Assembly (NCBI GenBank): GCA_021234155.1
Contig: JAJEKV010000014.1
Coordinates: 13,318,494 to 13,382,493, forward strand
Length of the DNA: 64,000 bases
Origin: Isoetes taiwanensis
Taxonomy: Eukaryota; Streptophyta; Lycopodiopsida; Isoetales; Isoetaceae
Direction of reading: 5' to 3'
Positions 13,121-23,860 of this stretch are shown one piece after another. The first letter of the stretch is position 1, and every line of letters begins with the position of its first letter. Both the position numbers and the translations under genes were made by a program. Under the pieces are notes generated by a model, which saw nothing but the letters and a program-made list of their open reading frames with translations, did no database searches and was not told the origin of the DNA.

Positions 13121-14219
13121 GCGGTCACGGATTAAATGGGTCGGCTATCCTCTATGAGTGTTCGCGAGTGAAGATATGAGGGTCAATAGTAAGTGCGGTG
13201 GAAGCTTGCAAGTCGGCTGCTTCTCATCCTCAAAGAAGTGTTATCGCCATCAAAGTCGACAAGCAACTTGGCAAAGATAGAAGCCGAGCCATAATAGATG
13301 CGTGGTGGGCGTAGGGGTCAACGTATATGGGCACAACTCCTCGCGGTAGTCCGGTCTTGACCTTCTTGCAATGCTGTTGAAGTCTTTGTGAGAACCGACA
13401 CCATTGGGGGTGACCCACTTGAAGCTTCTGCGCATACCATCCGTCCTGGCTGCCCTTCGGATTAGCGAAGGCGTTGCAAACCTATGACATCCCTTACGGT
13501 AATGACCCGGTCTTTAGGCATGCATAGCGGTGAAATGCGGTGCCAGCTTCGGTAGGTCATCCCAATTGCTTTTTGAGTATCTCACCCATTGTTCAGGGAG
13601 TAATATTTCTGTGGGATGTCTGGCCGGGCTGCTCAAGACCTTTCTCGAAGGCCCTAGGGTAGCGGTCTAAGACCAAACACATCATTCTTTGGTGTAAATT
13701 TTAACTTTCTTGGTCTTGAGGAAGGCGGCATTGTGAATGACCTACTTGGCCGAATGGTAAAGTCCGACACTTGGCGAACCATCGTTTTAGCCTCGACATT
13801 AGATCATCGAACCCGGTGATTCGCGGGGAAGGTAGTTTGCATTGTGTGGATGAAATTCGAGGCGGTCTCTCCCAAAGCATGCATCCCCTACCCTCCGGAA
13901 AGGCGCTGGTTGTTGGCGTCTGTACATTGAAGTGTGGGGAGTTGCGGCCTCCGGCGGCTCATCTCAAGCATCCTCGCATGAACCTTCGCATGATCATGAA
14001 TCGGGCTATAGCGAGTGGTACATGGGGTGTTAGGGCCAATGGAATTACTCAGTTGATGCATGAAATCTATCTGCAAGAACATAATGAAGTGATGGTCAGT
14101 CCGCTACTCGTCCATTTTTGTCAGAACGAAGCGAGTGATCAAATTAGGCATTGCTTGATGCTGCTAACCGCATTAATCCACCACCATGAGTGCAGCCCCC
14201 ACGGTTCTCATGTCTACAA

Positions 14220-14870
14220 GTGAAAGCGGTGGAGGGCCCGACCAGCATGCCAGCCATTACAAATGGCCAGGTCAAAGATAAGCGACAGCGGCGGTGCCAG
14301 GCCATGCAGTGTCACGAGAACGTCCATCGGCATCTTAGCCAAACCATCTCTGCGGGGTCCATTTGCAACAAATACCTCGGCTAGAGTCGCGATTTGGATG
14401 CGCTGCACTTACGTAGCATTGAAATCTCAACAACATGACCTTGCCCAATTATGCAATGCTGGCGTATGTCATCATAGATCGACATAGGGCTCTACGCATC
14501 CACACATCAGATGCGTGTGGTAAAAGTTGCTCTCAGCGTAGCGAGTAACAAAAGCGCGCCACAAAGAGAGAACGCCATCGGTGCACTTTTCATTACCACG
14601 GTATCTGTTGTGCATGCGCCTTACCACCGAGGGGCGATTGGGTGGTACAATACGGTAATACGCCGTCCTCAGGTAATCCTTGTTTCGGTGCACTCATTGA
14701 AGCCAGTTAATGGCCCGGTATCTGGCAAATCCCGGTGCTTGTGGCCGGCATGTTCCCATGTTTCGCCAAGGAGGATAAGGTCCATGTCCATGGCGGCGGT
14801 GAAGCTGTCCCTTACGCCATGGAAAGCCGCGACGTTCGGGATACCCTTGTTGAGACTACGATCCTATTTG
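14220..14870 (-). pseudogene. LINE apurinic/apyrimidinic endonuclease domain, broken
   Basis: The minus strand encodes SLNKGIPNVAAF followed by MDMDLILLGETWEHAGH (about 14868-14735). This corresponds to the N-terminal 'WN-R-LN ... LLGETW' part of LINE endonucleases, where the Glu in the ET pair is catalytic. The end of the domain is suggested by LAICNGWHAGRALH (about 14275-14234), matching the 'ILNG' region. Stops and frameshifts interrupt the middle. In LINEs this domain nicks target DNA for target-primed reverse transcription. This copy cannot make the whole enzyme. Confidence 0.65.
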
Positions 14871-15899
14871 ATGGCATGCATCGCCATTTAGTCCGGAGTG
14901 GTAGTGGTGGTCCCGGGGAGGCGGAAGATGTGGATGCAATGCCCGTTGGGGAGCCCCTCGGGGATTTGAGGGGGCGAATTACTACATCCTTTTGTTTAAG
15001 GCTGCCTGAATTCAGCATCCTTCCGGGGATAGCCCGCTGCCCCTTCATCATACCGGTCCGGCTTGGCCATTTCACGCCGCCGAGATGCTAACATCTTTGA
15101 AGTTCAGGTCGAGTCAATCTGGTACCGTCCCCTTCAACTTAGGCCACGGCGGGATGGCCACCAGCTACAGCAAGCTCTCAAGCTGTGAAGATGACCACCG
15201 TGATCGAGCGGCGAATTCCATGGCGACTTCGCCTTTCAATGGTCGGTGTGGGAACATCATCGGTCAAAGTGGAGATATTCTCGAACTCCTCCGTCCCGGG
15301 CCTCGCGCACTACATTGCGGCTCTTGCGTCTCATTCACGAAGTTCGGTAGGGGCGCACGGGTGTTAGTTGAGGTGGAGTGAGGCATAAATTTGTGGCAGC
15401 GGCCGGGGTGAGTGGCGGCCAGCGTGTCGATAATGTCTGCGGCATGTGTTCCGAGTTGGCGTCCACGTAGGTTGGTGGGTTCAGCGGGGTTGGTGTGTTC
15501 TTTCTTTGTGGTTTCATTCTCAGAGATGCGGAGCTCAGCTCTTGCGGGGCGTTGTCATGTCTTGCCATCTCCGTTTTAATGCGAATTTAACCATATTACC
15601 GGCATGGAAGCCCTTGCCTTCAGGCAGCGGCAGCTCTGGCTCCGATCTAGTGTAAATCGCTACTCCGGCCGGTTACGCTGGCTAGCTTCAAAGCGACTGG
15701 AATCGCTGTCTCCACCGATGGCGACCTCGCAACCTCGGCGAAGGCGGCTGTGCTCCCTCGTCGTGGCCTTGCTTCCCCTCAACCTCGGCTGGATCGAGAG
15801 GCGGGGTTCACGGTGTCTCTGCTCTACCCGGTTCGTCACCGTCCGGCTTCCATAAATTGCCAACCACGGTGTCTACCGCCCTCATATCACCGCAAAGCT

Positions 15900-16400
15900 C
15901 CTGAGTATTTAAATGCTGTCAAATTGTAGCAGCAAGTGGATGCTATCATGCACTTTGTCGTCTGTGATCCTCAATTAAGTGATTAAGTGGTTTTCGGCAC
16001 CAAGCTGCGCAACATCCAGAGATGTTATGTTCTCCACCTCTGGCAGGAGGCTGCAAGGCGTTCTGCTGTTAGCCTCAACCCTGCGCTTTGGATCGGCTCC
16101 AAAGGTTGGCCGGATTGCGCAGTAGTGGCCCGCACAGTAGTCGACTAGGCAACAACAGACCTCTCTCTTCATGGAAGGCGTCTCTCCCTCTGCGGGAGGC
16201 CTCTTCCTTAATTGGCCAGCCATGGTCTTCCCAGAGGAATGCACTGCGATGGGGTCAGCAGGTGGATTTGGTGTGTTTAAGACCTTCGGGATGGGTTAGT
16301 GTGTGATGCGAGGTAGCTCACCAATGAAATTATTGGGTCCACCTGCAGATAATGCAATGGCCATGACAGAAGGGTATGACTTGAAGCGGCGATTCTGGAT
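15900..16400. other. Flank of the LINE, no gene recognised
   Basis: Intermediate G+C sequence between the LINE body and the next retroelement fragment. A minus-strand frame at 15975-16244 is Cys-rich in the middle but has no proper CCHC spacing, so I do not call a gag or ORF1 zinc knuckle. It may be 5' UTR or ORF1 debris of the LINE. Confidence 0.3.
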
Positions 16401-16795
16401 ATGTCGGTGTAATAGAATTTGCCACAAAAACCAACACGCACAGCCAGAAAGTCACGGTTGAAGACGAAACAAAGACAAGCTTATCACGGTGTATCATACG
16501 TTGGAAGATCTCAGACGGCTTTCCAACAGAGCCCAAAGCATGGATCACTGCCAGGGGCGAGATTCTTCTTAGGTGGATCTGAGAATAAAATTGTTGTGAA
16601 ACATAATTGTTCTTCTTTTGATCAAGAGAAGAAAGTACTGATTTGGCATACTTACCTTCAGATACATTCTTATGCATAGACAGGTGGTTGTGCTAAGTTG
16701 GTTCAATTTGTCCGTTGGGGTTATAATCTTGTCCTTGCATTTTATGTTTTGACTGGTAAATAAAGCTTGCTATCCTTCAAGAAAAACTAATAATG
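16400..16795 (+). mobile_element. Plus-strand retroelement 3' end with AATAAA and A-rich tail
   Basis: 'cttatgcatagacaggtgg' near 16670 closely matches 'cttatgcatcgacaggtgg' near 25560. Both are followed within about 100 bp by a poly(A) signal (AATAAA near 16759 here, AATAAG near 25638 there), then a similar 'ttcaag' or 'gtcctt' word and an A-run. This marks two 3' ends of one polyadenylated family, probably an L1-type LINE. No enzyme domain was identified in this fragment. Confidence 0.45.
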
Positions 16796-16882
16796 CATGC
16801 ACCTAAGGACACTAATATGTCTGCATGCTTTAATTTCACATTTATTATGATTAGGCCTTGTATGTATTTGCTTGCATTCCAA

Positions 16883-17000
16883 GAATTTTCTTAGAATAAG
16901 AATGGGATAGAATAGAAGACTTTTATTATCCACGGAGATGAATTGGCTTGAATTTAGGATTGGAACGAGCCGTTTGAACGCACTAAGATGCTTCTTCATC
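16883..17000 (-). mobile_element. Very short LINE 3'-end fragment
   Basis: 'gggatagaatagaagac' followed by 'ttattatccacggaga' matches the 3' terminus of the minus-strand LINE family (compare 11483-11535 and 30235-30275). Only about 50-100 bp of element seem present, as expected for extreme 5' truncation. Confidence 0.4.
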
Positions 17001-18145
17001 TATTCTCGAGCGGTCTCTTTCCATTGCAATGTCGATTTGTCTTTAGATCTCCCTTTTCACATCTGTGCGTTCAAAGGAACTATAGTGAGGCCATGATTAC
17101 CTTGAAGTCAATCACTTTTGCTTCATGAGAAATGGATTTTATAATAATTGGTGGAAACATCCTAATAAGATACTTGCATAATGCTCAATAGTTCAATCAA
17201 GTCCAAAGTTGTATTTTCATCACAAAGTACATGGCTTGTGATGAGACAAAGCTAATAACCAAGTTGTATAAGTGTTCTACTTTGACGTGGCATATGTGTC
17301 TCTTGCCATAGGAATAGGCTAGTGTTGCTCAACTTGGTTAGACTCCTTTACCCAGAGGATTCACCTATATAAAATACATGGATATGCATCTGTGTTCTTA
17401 GGGTAGCAAAAAACCCCTTAGTATATGGCCTATACAATCTTGAAAAATACCCATTTTAAAAATGAAAGAGCTTAAAATGATGTACATTGTGGTAAAAGAA
17501 ACCATCCTTTTCATACATTTCCATGCAAGAAAGCTCCAAAAATATAACTCATTCAATACATGAGATGGTGCATATGGGATTTCAAGGTGAACTCTTGCTC
17601 ATTTAAATCCTCTCTTATACCACAACTCACTTATACCATGAAGTGAAATTGAACCTTAAACATACTCAATGCTAATAATGCGTGCATGAATACGAAGTTT
17701 ATGAGTGATATAGACATGATCAGGACATGGTGTATATCAAAGTTTATGTCTTCGTCTAACAACAAAGAGTTTATGAGGTAGATGTAAGGCAAAGGAGAAG
17801 TAGAAGAGGCAACTATGATATCCACTGGATAGGAGTTGTGAAAACCACATCAATGTTGGGGGTGAGCTCGAGATGGAATAAACATCTCACCCGGCACTTT
17901 CTTTTTTTCTCTCAATGATAAAGGAGAACCAAGTTCATAAGCTTAATTCCAAGCCATGATCCCCCATTGACCTTATCTCATAGTCCCCATGAAAGCTCGA
18001 ACTCAATAAGAGAGAAGGTCGAAAGACAGATAAAACAATCATTTCATTATGAAAGGTGCAACCTCATACTAAAATGGTTTTCTTTTTTCCAAGGTGTAGT
18101 ACTGGTACATGGGACATATTTGAATGTCGTGTTCTTTTCCATTGT
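17000..18145. other. Spacer downstream of the RIN4 gene
   Basis: AT-rich, with no coding signal. The right end (about 17900-18145) probably includes the 3' UTR and polyadenylation region of the minus-strand RIN4 gene. No single polyadenylation signal stands out. Confidence 0.35.
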
Positions 18146-19835
18146 CTAGATACAACAACCCCATGGCGACTACAAATATAATGAAAGAGTTAGCTTTCAA
18201 ACAATAGAAATAAGAGGGTACATAATAATATGTACTTACCATTTGGGGCCATGAAGTCTCTTGTTGTTCATCCTTGTGCTGTGGTATTGGCACAGTGTTC
18301 TCATGCTTGTCCAGTGATTGTGATTGTGATTGTGAAGGAGGAGGAATTTTTTTCTCATTTTTAAAATTGTCGAATATCATAGTATATTGTCCTGAACTAG
18401 CATCACTTGAATCCCATTCTCCGAACTTTGGTAGTGTTGGTACCTTCTCTTCCTGAAATTCTACAATTATTTGAAGATCTAACGATACATTTACAATGGA
18501 ATAATAACAGAAATGTACTAAAGTTTTAGCATTTTGCCCATCTAATCTTCAACAAAGTTTTTTATTGTCTGAGAAGAACAATTGGCAAGTTTTGGAGGAT
18601 GAAAGATCTTAAGAATTAATTAGATACAATATAGGAGGAATGAAGAAAAAGTTCTAGGATAAATAACCAATTATATATAAAGAAAGGAAAAACCATCATA
18701 TTTACAAGCAACGAGGCAAAGACAATATATAAAATAGAAATACCCAATGGCTAAATTCAAATGGCACCACATGTACTAATTGGTCAAAAGGATAGGACTT
18801 ACAGGAATGCTAGCCTTAGTTGCATGACCTCGAGATTTTGAGTTTTGATCTGCTGACATCATTCTTTGTAATGGAGGAGCAGCTATTTCTTTACGCTCGC
18901 GAGGTATACCTTCTGATAGTTTTCTTTGTAGACCTGGAGTGCGTTTGTTGGCTTCTTGTGTACCATGTTCAGTATTGTTGTTCCCACGAGGTGTGGCTTC
19001 AGAAAGTTTTCTTTGTAAATTAGGTGTGGGCTTGCTTGCTCCTTGTGTACCATGTCCAGTATTAGAGTTCCCACGCTTGATTTGTGAAGCTGGATTTTCT
19101 GGTGTCCTTTTCAATGGAGCTCCAGTTTGAATTGGTTTACAAGCTTCTGGTGGAAGAACTTTTGGCTCAGGGATATTTGGATTTGTAGTATTTTCTCTAC
19201 GTGTTCGAGCCACCTCAAAAACTTTTGTATAAGGCGCATGATCATTAGCATCCCAATTTCCAAATTTAGGAACATGGGTTGGTTGCTTCTGTGCCAAGAA
19301 AGTGAAAGATGGTCTAGATTAGAAATGACATCGAGAAACACCAACATTGTTTGTATTATCCACTTACACATGTATGCATGCCTCACAACAAAAAATGCAA
19401 GTCGCAATCTTTCCTCTTCCTCCTCTTGATAAATTGTTAGTTCAGTTGTTAATTTCTATATGTACATGCATTCCTCTTGATGAATTGTTAGTTCTGTTGT
19501 TAATTTCTATATGTACATGCAACATGCAACGTCAGTTGAACGGGGGCATGCCAATAGGGGAATGCATGTGTGTGTGCATGCGTCTCATAGCATTAGTCTA
19601 GTTAGTCTTGAATGGATCTCTGGCATGATCTTCCTCTGAACTCCATGGACGTTTATTTCAATTTCAAATAATACTATACAGATACAAGGTGGCCATGAAC
19701 TAGTGTGTGGTTATGTGGTGTGAGATGAATAACACTAGCCAAAGTCATATACAAAACTCAATCCTCAAGCTTATAACATGTAGAGATTTATGCAGCTAGA
19801 AATCAGAGCTTCAAACTCAGAATACTCACCGCCAT
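18146..19835 (-). CDS. RIN4: RPM1-interacting protein 4 (RIN4)-like, NOI-domain immune regulator; four coding exons
   Basis: This is the only complete gene in the window. Coding exons on the minus strand are 19835-19830, 19288-18803, 18452-18240 and 18169-18146, giving 242 aa; all three introns (541, 350 and 70 nt) are GT-AG and phase 0. The start was chosen because exon 1 encodes just Met-Ala before a GTGAGT donor, and the next exon continues KQPTH then VPKFGNWDANDHAPYTKVF, the N-terminal NOI domain. The C-terminal NOI domain is LPKFGEWDSSDASSGQYTMI at the start of exon 3. Both hold the PxFGxW motif cut by the bacterial protease AvrRpt2 in known RIN4, and the Thr after Tyr that is phosphorylated in Arabidopsis RIN4. 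The protein ends PWGCCI, with two Cys suited to lipid anchoring. RIN4 is a plasma-membrane scaffold that restrains basal immunity and is guarded by NLR receptors. The linker carries two 29-aa tandem repeats. Length is near the family's usual 210-250 aa. Confidence 0.9.
18899..19072 (-). repeat. Tandem 29-codon duplication in the RIN4 linker
   Basis: Exon 2 contains two adjacent 87-nt units (19072-18986 and 18985-18899) whose translations share HGTQ, then P(T/G)-LQRKLSE, then PR. A third LQR-MS word follows without the rest of the unit. The frame is preserved, so the duplication lengthens the disordered linker between the two NOI domains and doubles a basic Ser motif (RKLSE). Confidence 0.8.
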
Positions 19836-20063
19836 TTCTTTTGTTAGCCTGGCGCCTTTGCCACTCAATAATCGACCTGCATCTTTGGACAAAAGAAAAA
19901 CACAAGCACGACGAACTAATGCGTCGTGGCTCCACGATGCAGATGGTGGGGTCGCAATGGACCGTCCCATGCGCTGACGCCCTAAATCGAAGGGAGGAAA
20001 ACGGTGTCCTTGCTCTCTGTATGCTCATGCTCATGACATGTTTGCACGACTTTTGGCCGCTGC

Positions 20064-20073
20064 AATATATATT
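20064..20073 (-). promoter_or_regulatory. Candidate TATA box of the RIN4 gene
   Basis: On the minus strand AATATATATT lies about 230 bp upstream of the RIN4 start codon. This would place transcription start near 20035 and give a 5' UTR of about 200 nt. It is the best TATA-like word in the expected interval, but it rests on position and composition only. Confidence 0.4.
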
Positions 20074-20447
20074 TCAGCATACAGAAACCTCTGTTTCAAT
20101 AATTTATTTAGATGACAGACATGCGAGATCGTGAGCTTCATTTTGAAATGAATGCACCCTAAGTAGATCATTTGCTGTCACAGTCTTAAATTCAGAAATT
20201 CCTTGTCTTCCAAACTTCACAATTCTAACTTCCTCCTTTGCTTTCTAGAACAGATTGCGAATCTAAGAAGACAAAGAGTCCAGCAGACAAGCAATAATTT
20301 TTAATCAAGCCACTATGGGCCAAGGTAATTAATTAGCTGTCATTAACTAGCTAGTTACCTTGGCCAGCTGGTTACCCCAGCGGCAAAGCATTCCGAGCAT
20401 GTGCTTCAGTTTCAATTCTAGCTAATATGCACATTCTGGGACACCAC

Positions 20448-20456
20448 TATAAATAA
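20448..20456 (+). promoter_or_regulatory. Plus-strand TATA box facing away from RIN4
   Basis: TATAAATAA in the context 'ccactataaataagagc' is a near-consensus plant TATA box directed to the right, with an expected start near 20480. A 68-codon frame at 20471-20677 follows but has no recognised domain. This may be a divergent non-coding promoter, the remnant of a gene, or chance. Confidence 0.35.
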
Positions 20457-20734
20457 GAGCACGAGCATAATTGGACTTCCATAACAGCAACTGTTTTTGC
20501 AGGCTGATTTTGCCTAGAGTTCTCAGCTGCAACTTCAGATTTTTTGCCTGTCATCTAGACTTACCCTTTTTGCCCACCTATTTACCACCTACGTCGTCGG
20601 AGTCGGCGAGGTCGGAGTGTAGGTCGAGACGCTCAACTTTTAAGCGGGACGAGGGCCCCAAATTTGCTTTGACCTAACTGCTTAAAACCTGAAGCAATTC
20701 CACGTTAAAAAGCATTTGGCTTTCTTTGCTTGTT

Positions 20735-21995
20735 TCATATCATTTTTGGGGAGGATAAGGATGCTCTAGAAAGAATTAAATAGATAGATGAGGAGGATAA
20801 CCCTCCTCTTGAGATGATTAAGGCAGATAACCCTCGAGGCCGGCAGGCCGGAAGGATTACTCTATACATAATCAACGAGAGGGAAGGTTAATATAAACCA
20901 TCTCCTTGATTAACCCAGTCTAACCGTTGGATCAACAAAGAGAGTTATATTGCGCCAATTGGAGATATGCTTTTCTAAAGAATATTCACAGAATTATAGC
21001 TGATAATCTCTCCACCGAATATATCTTTGTTTCAGCGAATATTCGAGATTATCACTACGTATCCAGTCGATGCTCTGTTTTCGACTTGAATTAGGCATCA
21101 AATCACTTTTGGATTACGGCATCGGATCCAGAATAGTGTCTATGCATGCCATTATCTTTTTGCTTATAGATTGTAGCACGGTCTTACGGATTGTTACTTA
21201 AAGCTCTGCGGCATTGCCTATAATCCTCAACATCTTGACAATCAGATAAACAAAACTTGGAAGCATGACACATTTTGCATCAGTAAGCATCGCATTTCTT
21301 TCATCTTGTTTTAAGCGATCCCCTTGAGATGGGCATTTGATTTTTGGAGTTCTGTTTCTTTCCGGTGAATTTGTGAAGCGTGTGCTTATCTTCTTTGAGA
21401 ATTGGTCAATTTTTCTTCCCTTTCCTTTCTTCACTAAGAGTGAAAGAGTTTGATATTGATATTAGCAGAGTGGATCAAGGCGGATGCTTGTGGTTTTCTT
21501 GAGAATGCATTCCCCATCATTAGCAAAAGCCATTGATGATTCATACCAATTCATAATGTGGGCTTTTGTAGCTCTAAAAATTAAGCGCAATCCAAATTTA
21601 AAAGCGTGTGGATGGAACAATCTTCCACCTTATGGCAGTTTCAGCTTAATACGAGGATTTGCATCATGGATTTTGCTTAACACCTTTCCGGACATGGGTT
21701 TAAGGGAGGTCCAACCCTCCTACCGGTGATCATGGAAAATAACCCTCTCGGCCTTTTTCGAGGTTATTTCCCATAATCCACTTTCGAGGAGGGTTAACTT
21801 CCTCTTAAACTTTATCGGTGAAGGCGATTATCACCATGGATCGATAATCTCCTCAATCTCACCGGCCGTGGACTTGATAATCACTTTCCCGAGGAGCAAT
21901 GGATTATCGGAAAATAACCTCCATTTGCCAAGATCTTTGATTTACTTGACAATACATACGACACCAGATGTTCACATCATTTTTGGGGAGGATAA
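20735..21995. repeat. Region bounded by a 19-bp direct repeat, with inner inverted repeats
   Basis: 'catttttggggaggataag' occurs near 20740 and again near 21977, each followed by 'ctctagaaag' and an 'atagatagat'-like run. Inside, 'ggataaccctcctc' (about 20797) is inverted relative to 'gaggagggtta' (about 21784), and several GGTTAT/ATAACC words lie near both ends. This suggests a non-autonomous DNA element of about 1.2 kb or two copies of a repeat border. No transposase was found. Confidence 0.4.
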
Positions 21996-22084
21996 GAGCC
22001 TTCTTAAAACGTCTCTCATTCTCTAGAAAGGACCGGATAGATAGACAGTATTTTAAGTTGGATAGGTATTCACCCATTTACACC

Positions 22085-22165
22085 ACACCCATCCCCCACC
22101 AACTTTACATTAGGTGGCTGAAGTGGGTACCCCCACCAACTTTACATCTGGTATTTTAAGTTGGA
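22085..22165. repeat. Short repeat with paired CCCACCAACTTTACAT words
   Basis: CCCACCAACTTTACAT occurs twice, near 22096 and 22131, separated by 'gaagtgggta'. The same arrangement recurs at 28680-28745, so this is a dispersed repeat module. Confidence 0.6.
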
Positions 22166-22487
22166 TAGATTAATGGTATTCTTGGGAAGACTCTTCTAGC
22201 AAAAACAACATCATATGGCCGAAGTGAAGTGGCTTTCTTATGGAGCGTTCAGAAAATCAAAGTACAATAGCATAGTAGTAAAAACGATTGGCTAGAAAGC
22301 TAAAAAGCCAGATAAACCCCAGAAGTAGACAATTACCGAGGGTTAATAAGAAAAGAACAAAATACGCCCGTGAATACCAAAGTGGAATTTATCAAATGGA
22401 ATCGCGCCCTTTTGGGTTTTTGAGGAAAATCATGGAGATAAATAACAGACCACACAAGTGCATCATCCGACTATCATTGACAATACC

Positions 22488-22705
22488 TTTTTGTGCATCC
22501 GCAGTGTTCACATAACAATTGTGAACTCCAAACTAGCCATGATAGCTTGACAGAGTTAGAAGACGTTGAAAATTCATCCATAGTTATGAAGCCAAATAAT
22601 CCTTGTGCATCTGCATTCTTCATATAATAAATGCAAACTCCAAATGGTCATGATAATTTGATAGAGTGAGAAGTCGTTGAAAATTCATCCATATTATGAA
22701 ACCTC
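22488..22705. repeat. Two-copy tandem repeat, about 115 bp
   Basis: Both units run 'tgtgcatc-gca', 'aactccaaa', 'catgata--ttga-agagt-agaa', 'cgttgaaaattcatccata' in order, with about 85-90 % similarity judged by eye. Confidence 0.7.
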
Positions 22706-22914
22706 AGCTCCACCACGAATGCGCCTTGAAATAGATGTCCATACTCATAAGCCATGGCCAAATTCAAATGCGACTTGAATAGATTGAAAGAACAACACAT
22801 TAAAGAACCATTAGTCATGTCAAAGTCCATAAATAAATATATGAGAAAATTTTCCAGTTTAATATGAATCAAGAACTGAGCAAGCCACCCATATAAAAAT
22901 GAGCATAAGTGAAA

Positions 22915-23075
22915 GGACGAGGAAAAACATCCGCCTAGTCAGGAATGACATCTGCAAACTAGTGGGGGGAAGAACATCCGTCCAAACAACTCAACACAGA
23001 AAACGGAGCGGGAAGAACATCTGCCTAGATGAAAGTTATCAAATGCAACTAAGGCAAGGAAGAACATCTGTCCAT
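22915..23075. repeat. Minisatellite of about 46 bp, four units
   Basis: The core 'gg(a)agaacatc-g-c' is found near 22919, 22967, 23010 and 23057, spaced about 43-48 bp. The first unit reads 'gaggaaaaacatccgcctag'. The sequence between cores is poorly conserved. Confidence 0.55.
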
Positions 23076-23159
23076 AAATTACAAATGAGGGAAACATAAA
23101 CAAACGAGGTGAGGAAAAAATGACCACACATTCCAAATATATTGCAAAAGGGCATGGGA

Positions 23160-23360
23160 GGGTGCAAAAGTAGGAAGACAAAACACAAAAAGATGGAACG
23201 CTCAAGAGGAAGGCCGATGAGAGAAAGGCACAAATGGTGAGAGATATATAACTTTTTTGTAAAAGATATTGTGGAAAAAAATGAAGCGTTCCAAAAAGGC
23301 CCGCGTCTTCTCCAAGAATGATGGTTCTATGTTGTCGCCATTCATTGCATTCTTAAGGAA
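23160..23360. repeat. Dispersed repeat, copy 1 (partner at 28490-28670)
   Basis: 'acacaaaaagatggaa', 'gctcaagaggaagg', 'gagatatataac', 'cgtcttctccaagaatgatg' and 'gttctatgttg' are shared in order with 28490-28670. The two copies differ by short indels. No coding content is seen. Confidence 0.75.
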
Positions 23361-23860
23361 GACTTACCATAAAAACAACATCATATGGCGAGAAAGAAGG
23401 AGGAACATTCCACCTCATAAACTCTAGGAGCAACTTGGAAGATGGTAGAAAAATCTAGCGAGAAAAGAAAAGGCGAGGTCACAAGACAAAAGGAAAAACA
23501 AATCAGCAAACATCAGAAAGAAAAAGAGGAAAAGAGAATGAAAGAAATGTATGGAATATAAATGGAGTTCTGTAGCCATGAGGACAAATAATAGAGAAGG
23601 AAGCTTGAATGTACGGGAAGAGCAGGAATGCTGGTGATAGCCAATCAAATTTTTGGAAAAGAACCAAGGAACAATAATAAAGCTATGGTGAGTAATGAAG
23701 AGCAGAATGCCAAGTATTGATAAAAATCAAAGAATCTCTTGCATTGTCGAGGAAAGAACCAAAGACAATAATAAAGGCGTAATTGTTGGAATAAAAAATA
23801 TTATATGAGAATACAATTAATGTTATAGAAAGCACAAGCTTCAATGGAAAACTTATATGA

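Larger units (their letters stand above)
11483..15900 (-). mobile_element. Non-LTR retrotransposon (LINE, RTE-like), degenerate
   Basis: This is a minus-strand LINE of about 4.4 kb, richer in G+C than its flanks. Reading down the minus strand, an APE-type endonuclease (about 14870-14220) is followed by reverse transcriptase (about 13120-12500), a post-RT block with VLYGAEVWAKVDIP (12495-12451), and a 3' end at a (GAATA)n microsatellite (11483-11506). Frames are broken by many small indels, so no intact ORF remains. A microsatellite instead of a poly(A) tail and the EN-RT layout fit the RTE group, although the clade is inference. Related copies lie at 26877-27610 and 30235-46980. Its 5' limit is set only by the drop in G+C near 15900. 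Confidence 0.75.

Noticed and set aside
13771-14223. Plus-strand frame of 150 codons
   Set aside because: It lies antisense within the LINE between its endonuclease and reverse transcriptase, and its translation has no recognisable domain.
15975-16244. Cys-rich minus-strand frame considered as a Gag or ORF1 zinc knuckle
   Set aside because: The Cys and His spacing does not fit CX2CX4HX4C.
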